A stretch of DNA of 64,000 nt, taken from the NCBI GenBank assembly GCA_023457435.1, contig JAEWLS010000011.1:1-64000 (forward strand). Reading direction: 5' to 3'. The notes under the pieces were generated by a model. That model saw only the letters and a program-made list of their open reading frames with translations, made no database searches and had not been told where the DNA came from. This document shows positions 57,871 through 64,000 of the stretch, in pieces; within the stretch, counting starts at the first letter, position 1; each line of letters opens with the position of its first letter. The position numbers were made by a program, and so were the translations under genes. The stretch comes from Pseudomonadota bacterium (GTDB lineage Bacteria; Pseudomonadota; Alphaproteobacteria; Rhizobiales; Rhizobiaceae).

Positions 57871-60558
57871 TTGTCGAAGCTTACCAGCAGCATAGGGGCT
57901 GCCCTGCGCGCCCTGCTTCGCCCGGCTTACCTGCCGGTGCTGCTTGCGCTGGCGGTGATCTCCGTTGCGGCCTGGTATGCCGACCAGCAGAACAATCTGG
58001 TACAGGCGGAGAAGCTGCGAGCCGACGTCTTGTCGCGGGCAAGCGTGGTCCGCGCACGCCTCGAAGGCTACGTCAACGGCAACATCCAGCTGGTTCGCGG
58101 CATGGTCGCAACCATTGCCGTCGACAAGGGACTGGCTGAGCCGCGCTTCAATGCGCTTGCCAGCGCGCTGTTCTCCGCGAGCTCCCAGTTCCGGAGCATC
58201 GCGATCGCGCCCGACATGGTTGTTACCATGACCTACCCGCTCAAGGGCAACGAGCGGGTCATCGGCCTGAATTACCTCGAGAACCAAAGCCAGCGCGCTG
58301 CGGCGCTACGGGCGCGCGACACCGGGGAAATGGTCTTCGCAGGGCCGGTGAACCTCGTTCAGGGCGGCGTGGGCTTCGTCGGGCGCTTCCCGGTCTATGT
58401 GGACGCCGGCGACGGCAGCCAGGCATTCTGGGGTCTCGTATCGGCAGTCATCGACGCCCGGCGGCTCTATGACGACAGCGGCCTCAGCGAAGTCTCCGAT
58501 ACCCTCGATATCGCAATCCAGGGACGCGACGCCACCGGAAGCGCGGGCGCCGTATTCTACGGGAATCCCGCTGTCCTCGACGACAGCCCGGTGACGGTAG
58601 ACGTCATGCTGCCGTGGGGTTCGTGGCGCATCGCGGCGCGGCCGGTCAGAGGCTGGGGCGCGCCGCCCGGCAGCCTGACCTTCAGCCGTGCCCTCATGGC
58701 CATCGGCGCACTCCTGATCCTCGTGCCCATCACGCTTGCGAGCCGGCTTGCCGAGGATCGCCAAAGCTACATCGCACGGCTGCGCAACCGCGAGACCGAA
58801 CTGGCGCGTCTTTCGCGCCGCCTGACCCTGGCGCTCGAAACCTCGCGTGTCGGCGTTTGGGAACTCGACATGGTGACCGGCGAACTGTTCTGGGACGACG
58901 AGATGTGCCGGCTCTATCAGGTCGGAACCGGCGAGGGGCGGCGCGAACTTTCCGACTGGTCCAAGCGCGTCCATCCGGACGACCTCGAGCGGGCGATGCA
59001 GGATTTTCGGCGCGCTGTGGCTACGCGCTCGCGCTACGTATCGGACTATCGTCTGGTGCTTCCCGGCGGCGAAATCCGCCATATCCGGTCGATTGCGACG
59101 ATCTACCAGGATCCGGGTCAGCCGCTGCGCATGGTGGGCGTCGACTGGGACGTATCGTCCTACGTGAACCTCAACGACGAGCTGCGCCGCGCCAACCACA
59201 TGACCGAGGCCCGCAATGCCGAACTCGAGGCGGCGAAGGCGAGCATCGAATACAACGCGCTTCACGACTCGCTGACCGGGTTGCCCAACAGACGCTATCT
59301 GGACAGCGTACTCGCCGCGCACGCCGCCGCGTTCGACCATGGCGAGCGCGCGGCCCTTCTGCAGATCGACCTCGATCGGTTCAAGCAGATCAACGATACG
59401 CTCGGCCACGCCGCCGGCGATGCCATGCTGGTGCACGCGGCCGACGTGCTTCGCGACATTGTCGATCGCAACGACTTCGTGGCTCGCATCGGCGGCGACG
59501 AGTTCGTCGTGGTGGTCCGTCGCCCGGCCGACAGCGACGCCCTGCGCGGACGCTATCTGGCGCGGCTTGCCGATACCATCGTCGAGCGGATGCGGGAGCC
59601 TGTGCTGTTCCAGGGGCACGAGTGCCGGTTCGGCGTCTCGGTCGGCATCGCGGTGGATACGGATGGGGTCGCCGATCCGACACGGTTGCTGGTCAATGCG
59701 GATATCGCGCTATACCGGGCGAAGAGCAGGGGCCGCAACCGGCACCAGTTCTTCAACGACGCGCTGCAGGCCGAGATCGTGACGACGAAGCGGCTTGCCG
59801 ACGAGATCCTCGCCGGCATCGAGCAGCGCGAGTTCCTTGCCTGGTACCAGCCGCAGTTTTCGGCGAAGACCCACGAGATCATCGGCGTCGAGGCCCTGGC
59901 GCGCTGGCAGCACCCGACCGAAGGGCTGGTGGCGCCGAACGCGTTTCTGAGGATCGCCGAGGAGATGAACGTGGTCGCGACGATCGACCGCCACATCCTC
60001 GAGCAGACGCTGAGCGACCTGGCGCAGTGGCAGAAGGCCGGCATCGGGATCCCGAAGGCCTCGGTGAACGTCTCGGCCCGACGGCTGCAGGATGAAGAGC
60101 TGATCAAGAGCCTCGGCGCGCTCGACATCAAGCCGGGCACCATCTCCTTCGAACTTGTCGAGTCGATTTTCCTCGACGAGCAGGACGAGGTCGTCAGCTG
60201 GAACGTCGACCGCATCAAGGATTTCGGCATCGACGTCGAGATCGACGATTTCGGGACCGGCTACGCCTCGATCGTCAGCCTTCTCAAGCTGCGCCCTCGC
60301 CGGCTCAAGATCGACCGCCAGCTGATCATGCCGATCGTCACGTCGCCGTCTCAGCGTCAGCTCGTCGGCTCGATCATCGATATCGGCCATTCACTGGGTG
60401 TCGAGGTGTTGGCGGAAGGCGTGGAGACCATGGAACACGCCAAGATGCTCGGCGAACTCGGCTGCGATGCGCTGCAGGGCTATGCCTTTGCGCGTCCGAT
60501 GAGCGCCGAGGAGCTGGTGGCCTTCGTCCAAACTAGACGATGGCGCAAGGCCTCCTAG
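57871..60558 (+). CDS. CHASE–PAS–GGDEF–EAL cyclic-di-GMP signalling protein
   Basis: 895-aa membrane sensor enzyme. A first helix (about 18-37) and a second near 275-292 bracket a periplasmic CHASE-like domain (about 40-265). Then come a PAS domain (about 310-430), a GGDEF diguanylate cyclase with RIGGDEFVVVV (541-545) and an EAL phosphodiesterase with EALARW (674-676), NVSARRLQ, DDFGTGYAS and EGVET. Both active sites look intact. The inhibitory I-site RxxD five residues before GGDEF has lost its Arg (DRND). The start is TTG with only a weak ribosome site; no ATG/GTG lies near in frame. Confidence 0.92.
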   Translation: MSKLTSSIGAALRALLRPAYLPVLLALAVISVAAWYADQQNNLVQAEKLRADVLSRASVVRARLEGYVNGNIQLVRGMVATIAVDKGLAEPRFNALASALFSASSQFRSIAIAPDMVVTMTYPLKGNERVIGLNYLENQSQRAAALRARDTGEMVFAGPVNLVQGGVGFVGRFPVYVDAGDGSQAFWGLVSAVIDARRLYDDSGLSEVSDTLDIAIQGRDATGSAGAVFYGNPAVLDDSPVTVDVMLPWGSWRIAARPVRGWGAPPGSLTFSRALMAIGALLILVPITLASRLAEDRQSYIARLRNRETELARLSRRLTLALETSRVGVWELDMVTGELFWDDEMCRLYQVGTGEGRRELSDWSKRVHPDDLERAMQDFRRAVATRSRYVSDYRLVLPGGEIRHIRSIATIYQDPGQPLRMVGVDWDVSSYVNLNDELRRANHMTEARNAELEAAKASIEYNALHDSLTGLPNRRYLDSVLAAHAAAFDHGERAALLQIDLDRFKQINDTLGHAAGDAMLVHAADVLRDIVDRNDFVARIGGDEFVVVVRRPADSDALRGRYLARLADTIVERMREPVLFQGHECRFGVSVGIAVDTDGVADPTRLLVNADIALYRAKSRGRNRHQFFNDALQAEIVTTKRLADEILAGIEQREFLAWYQPQFSAKTHEIIGVEALARWQHPTEGLVAPNAFLRIAEEMNVVATIDRHILEQTLSDLAQWQKAGIGIPKASVNVSARRLQDEELIKSLGALDIKPGTISFELVESIFLDEQDEVVSWNVDRIKDFGIDVEIDDFGTGYASIVSLLKLRPRRLKIDRQLIMPIVTSPSQRQLVGSIIDIGHSLGVEVLAEGVETMEHAKMLGELGCDALQGYAFARPMSAEELVAFVQTRRWRKAS

Positions 60559-60630
60559 GGCCATAGCCCCCGCGCCATATCCATATCCGACGAAATGCTC
60601 TAACTAGCGCCGCGTCACGGCACGGATGCA

Positions 60631-63438
60631 ATGGCCAAGATCGCCCTCAAGCTCAACGAAATCGTCGATGGCGCGGCGCTGCGCGTCGCGCTGACCGCAC
60701 TCACATCGGATAGCGACGGCGACGGCACCTCGCCACAGGTGCGCAAGCAGCTTGTGGCCCTGATCCGCGCACAGCTCGCCACGGGTCATGCCGCCGCCGA
60801 GCGTATGCTGGAAGAGGATGGCAGCGGCACCGCCTGCGCCCAGCGCCTGTCGCACCTGATGGACGCCATCATCGGCGCTCTTTGCGACTACGCCTGCGCC
60901 CATGTCTACCGCAGCAAGAACCCGTCGAACGGAGAGCGGCTGGCGGTCGCGGCCGTCGGCGGCTACGGCCGCGGCACCCTGGCTCCGGGGTCCGACATCG
61001 ACCTGCTGTTCCTGCTGCCCTACAAGCAGACGCCGTGGGGCGAGCAGATCGTCGAATACGTCCTCTATGTGCTTTGGGATCTCGGCCTGAAGGTCGGACA
61101 TGCGACGCGCAGCATCGACGAGTGCCTGCGCCTGTCCCGCGGCGACATGACGATCCGGACCTCGGTGCTGGAGGCCCGCTACGTCTGGGGCGACGAGCTT
61201 CTCGTCGACGAGCTCATCCGCCGCTTCGACGACGAACTGGCCCGGCATACCGGGGCCGAGTACGTGCAGGCCAAGCTTGCCGAGCGCGACGACCGCCACG
61301 CCAAATCCGGCGATACGCGCTACCTCGTCGAACCCAACGTCAAGGACGGCAAGGGCGGGCTGCGCGACCTGCATACGCTGTTCTGGATCGGGAAGTACTT
61401 CTACCGCGTACGCAGCGGCGAGGAGCTGGTCGACAAGGGCGTATTCACTCGCAAGGAGTACCTGCAGTTCCGCAAGGCCGAGGACTTCCTCTGGGCCGTG
61501 CGCTGCCACATGCATTTCTTGACTGGCAAGGCGGAGGAGCGGCTCCACTTCGACATACAGCGCGATATCGCAGAGCGTCTCGGCTACACCAGCCATCCGG
61601 GCCTTTCGGCCGTCGAGCGCTGCATGAAACATTACTTCCTGACGGCGAAGACCGTCGGGGACCTGACGCGCATCTTCTGCGCCAAGCTGGAGGACGAGCA
61701 GGCCAAGACGGCGCCCGGCTTCAACCGGCTGCTGAACTCGTTCTCACGGCGGCGGCGCAAGCTCGCCGGCACCAGCGATTTCTTGGTCGACAACCACCGG
61801 ATCACCATCGCCGACGACCAGGTGTTCGAGCGCGATCCGGTCAACATTCTGCGGCTGTTCTGGTTCGCCGACCGGCATGCGCTGGAATACCATCCCGACG
61901 CCATGCAACTGGTGACGCGTTCGCTCAAGCTGATCGACCGCAATCTGAGGCGCGACCCCGAGGCCAATCAGCTGTTTCTCGACCTTCTCACGTCGGAGCG
62001 AAATCCCGAACTCAACATGCGGCGCATGAACGAGGCCGGCGTGCTCGGCAAGCTCATCCCCGACTTCGACAAGGTCGTGGCGATGATGCAGTTCAACATG
62101 TACCACCACTACACGGTCGACGAGCACCTGATCCGCTGCATCGGCGTGCTGTCCGAAATCGAGCAGGGCAAGGGAGCCAAGGAGCACCCGCTCGCCCACG
62201 AAATCCTGCCCTCGCTGAAGCATCGCCGTGAAGTTCTATACGTGACCGTGCTGCTGCACGACATCGCCAAGGGACGCCCGGAAGACCACTCGGAAGCAGG
62301 TGCACGGATCGCGTCGCGTCTGTGCCCGCACATGGGATTGAACGCCGAGGAGACAGAGACGGTGGCGTGGCTGGTGCAGCACCACCTGCTGATGTCGATG
62401 ACTGCGCAGACGCGCGATCTCAACGACCGCAAGACGATCGAGGATTTCGCGCACGTGGTGCAATCGGTCGAGCGCCTGAAGCTGCTGCTCGTGCTCACCA
62501 TTTGCGACATACGCGGCGTCGGCCCGGGCGTGTGGAACGGCTGGAAGGGCCAGCTGCTGCGAACGCTCTACTACGAGACGGAACTGCTGCTTTCAGGCGG
62601 CTTCTCGGAAGTGTCGAGAGCGCAGCGTGCCGACGTGGCGCGCAAGCAGCTCGCCGAGGCGCTCGACCCATGGAGCGAACGCGAGCGCGAACACTATCTC
62701 AAGCTGCATTACGACAATTACCTGCTCACAGTTCCCATCGCCGATCAGCTACGCCACGCCGATTTCATCCAGGCCGCGGACAAGGCCGGGCGCAAGCTGG
62801 CAACGATGGTGCGGCCACTCGGCTTCGAGGCGGTGACAGAGATCACGGTACTTGCCCAGGACCATCCGCGCCTCCTGTCGGTCATCGCCGGCGCCTGCGC
62901 CGCCGCAGGCGCCAATATCGTCGACGCGCAGATCTTCACGACATCCGACGGGCGCGCGCTCGACACCATCCTCATAGGCCGCGAGTTCGCACATGACGAA
63001 GACGAAAAGCGCCGCGCCGACCGCGTCGGCAAGCTGATCGAGGATGTCCTGTCCGGGCGCAGCTGGCTGCCGCAGATCATTCAGCAGCGCGCCAAGCCGC
63101 GCCGCGGTGCCAGAGCGTTCCGCGTGACACCACAGGTCAACATCCGCAACACGCTGTCGAACCGGTTCTCCGTCATCGAAGTCGAGTGCCTAGACCGGAC
63201 CGGGCTGCTGTCGGAGATCACCGGCGCAATCTCCGACCTTTCGCTCGACATCGCCTCGGCGCACATCACTACCTTCGGCGAGAAGGTCATCGACACCTTC
63301 TACGTAACCGACCTGACCGGCCAGAAGGTCGAAAGCCCGACGAGGCTCGCCACCATCCGAAAGCGCCTGCTCGACACGATGGAAGGCAAGGAACCGGCGC
63401 AGACGAAGCCAACGAAGCGCCCAGTCGCGGCGGAGTAG
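60631..63438 (+). CDS. glnD: [Protein-PII] uridylyltransferase GlnD
   Basis: 935-aa bifunctional nitrogen sensor that adds and removes UMP on PII. The nucleotidyltransferase site is [20 protein letters not shown]; the HD phosphohydrolase site is [16 protein letters not shown] with [12 protein letters not shown] following; two C-terminal ACT domains ([20 protein letters not shown] and [18 protein letters not shown]) bind glutamine. Starts 72 bp after the GGDEF–EAL gene. murJ begins 6 bp after its stop, a common rhizobial order. Confidence 0.97.
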   Translation: MAKIALKLNEIVDGAALRVALTALTSDSDGDGTSPQVRKQLVALIRAQLATGHAAAERMLEEDGSGTACAQRLSHLMDAIIGALCDYACAHVYRSKNPSNGERLAVAAVGGYGRGTLAPGSDIDLLFLLPYKQTPWGEQIVEYVLYVLWDLGLKVGHATRSIDECLRLSRGDMTIRTSVLEARYVWGDELLVDELIRRFDDELARHTGAEYVQAKLAERDDRHAKSGDTRYLVEPNVKDGKGGLRDLHTLFWIGKYFYRVRSGEELVDKGVFTRKEYLQFRKAEDFLWAVRCHMHFLTGKAEERLHFDIQRDIAERLGYTSHPGLSAVERCMKHYFLTAKTVGDLTRIFCAKLEDEQAKTAPGFNRLLNSFSRRRRKLAGTSDFLVDNHRITIADDQVFERDPVNILRLFWFADRHALEYHPDAMQLVTRSLKLIDRNLRRDPEANQLFLDLLTSERNPELNMRRMNEAGVLGKLIPDFDKVVAMMQFNMYHHYTVDEHLIRCIGVLSEIEQGKGAKEHPLAHEILPSLKHRREVLYVTVLLHDIAKGRPEDHSEAGARIASRLCPHMGLNAEETETVAWLVQHHLLMSMTAQTRDLNDRKTIEDFAHVVQSVERLKLLLVLTICDIRGVGPGVWNGWKGQLLRTLYYETELLLSGGFSEVSRAQRADVARKQLAEALDPWSEREREHYLKLHYDNYLLTVPIADQLRHADFIQAADKAGRKLATMVRPLGFEAVTEITVLAQDHPRLLSVIAGACAAAGANIVDAQIFTTSDGRALDTILIGREFAHDEDEKRRADRVGKLIEDVLSGRSWLPQIIQQRAKPRRGARAFRVTPQVNIRNTLSNRFSVIEVECLDRTGLLSEITGAISDLSLDIASAHITTFGEKVIDTFYVTDLTGQKVESPTRLATIRKRLLDTMEGKEPAQTKPTKRPVAAE

Positions 63439-63444
63439 AGCCGC

Positions 63445-64000
63445 ATGAGTCTGCTGAAGAAGTTCGCCACCGTCGGCTCGGGCACGCTGGGCAGCCGCGT
63501 GCTGGGCTTCGTCCGCGAGATGATGATGGCGAACGCGCTCGGTGTCGGCGCCGTCGCCGACGCGTTCAACGCGGCGTTCCAGTTTCCAAACACCTTCAGG
63601 CGGCTTTTCGCGGAAGGCGCCTTCAATACCGCGTTCGTCCCTCTCTTCGCCAAGGAGATCGAGGGGAACGGCCTGGAAGGCGCGCGGCGCTTCTCGGCCG
63701 AGGTGTTCGGCGTGCTGTTCACCGTGCTGCTCGTCCTGACGATCGCGATGGAGCTGGCGATGCCATGGCTCGTCGCCTACGTGTTCGCGCCGGGCTTCGC
63801 CGACGATCCCGAGCGGTACGGGCTCGCGGTGCCGCTGGCGGCGATCATGTTTCCCTATCTGATGTGCATGTCGCTGGCGGCGATGATGAGCGGCATGCTC
63901 AACGCGCTCCGGCGCTACTTCGCCGCCGCAGTTGCGCCCGTATTCCTGAACGTCATCCTGATAGCCGCGCTGCTCGTTTCCTGGCAGCAGGGCTACGACG
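63445..64000 (+). CDS. murJ: Lipid II flippase MurJ (partial; runs off the window)
   Basis: First 185 codons of the peptidoglycan-precursor flippase. Starts MSLLKKFATVGSGTLGSRVL and continues with ANALGVGAVADAFNAAFQFP, FRRLFAEGAFNTAFVPLF and LAAMMSGMLNALRRYFAAA, all typical MurJ/MviN segments of the 14-helix fold. The frame is open to the end of the window. It follows glnD closely and is probably co-transcribed with it. Confidence 0.96.
   Translation, partial: MSLLKKFATVGSGTLGSRVLGFVREMMMANALGVGAVADAFNAAFQFPNTFRRLFAEGAFNTAFVPLFAKEIEGNGLEGARRFSAEVFGVLFTVLLVLTIAMELAMPWLVAYVFAPGFADDPERYGLAVPLAAIMFPYLMCMSLAAMMSGMLNALRRYFAAAVAPVFLNVILIAALLVSWQQGYD

Overview
The window is a GC-rich, gene-dense alphaproteobacterial chromosome segment. 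Gene content and order point to Rhizobiales, most likely the Mesorhizobium/Phyllobacteriaceae side. Evidence includes an Agrobacterium-CP4-like (class II) EPSP synthase in the order aroA–SDR–cmk–rpsA, a divergent FYDLN-acid protein, a Zur/AztD zinc system, cysG–DUF2849–cysI–cysH–DUF934, rph/hrcA/grpE, and mutS–GGDEF/EAL–glnD–murJ. I see no rRNA, CRISPR array, insertion sequence or phage gene. One tRNA (Ala, anticodon GGC) is present. No stretch over 300 bases lacks a gene; the longest gap (12386-12683, 298 bp) is the divergent spacer before aroA.

Layout. (1) 51-11168: an uptake/catabolic locus. A gluconolactonase-like SMP-30 protein and an MFS transporter lie on the minus strand. Opposite them are a TetR regulator, an SDR, and a sugar-type ABC importer made of permease, binding protein, a second permease fused to a strictosidine-synthase/SMP-30-like propeller, a free-standing degenerate homologue of that propeller, and a double ATPase. 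(2) 11165-17553: a DHFR-like protein, tRNA-Ala, FYDLN protein, aroA–SDR–cmk–rpsA and CsbD. (3) 17655-22739: a zinc-acquisition locus, with znuA–aztD–secreted Cys protein facing znuC–znuB–zur and Zur-box-like palindromes in the promoters. (4) 22717-29140: an alpha/beta hydrolase with a complete branched-chain-amino-acid-type ABC importer, divergent from a PAS–LuxR regulator. (5) 29284-36643: a KefB/YbaL-type antiporter, a host-attachment/baeRF protein, the assimilatory sulfate reduction operon, and small proteins. (6) 36647-43614: LigC-like ligase, gyrB, a secreted caspase–TPR protein and YraN. (7) 43595-52579: rsmI, MFS efflux, hemW–rdgB–VOC–rph, hrcA, a secreted nuclease, grpE, MmcQ/YjbR, and a DUF433/DUF5615 toxin–antitoxin-like pair. 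(8) 52632-64000: maeB, mutS, a GGDEF–EAL protein, glnD and the start of murJ.

The least ordinary part is the first 11 kb. It holds three propeller proteins around one importer, one of them physically joined to the importer's membrane subunit. A reasonable inference is import coupled to lactone/ester hydrolysis at the inner membrane, with unknown substrate. Second-tier items are an extra secreted protein in the Zur/AztD operon, a CP4-like EPSPS with Gly at position 100, an SDR without the YxxxK catalytic pair, a siroheme synthase with a decayed methyltransferase half, and a secreted caspase–TPR protein upstream of gyrB. All calls come from reading translations and motifs; no database search was run.
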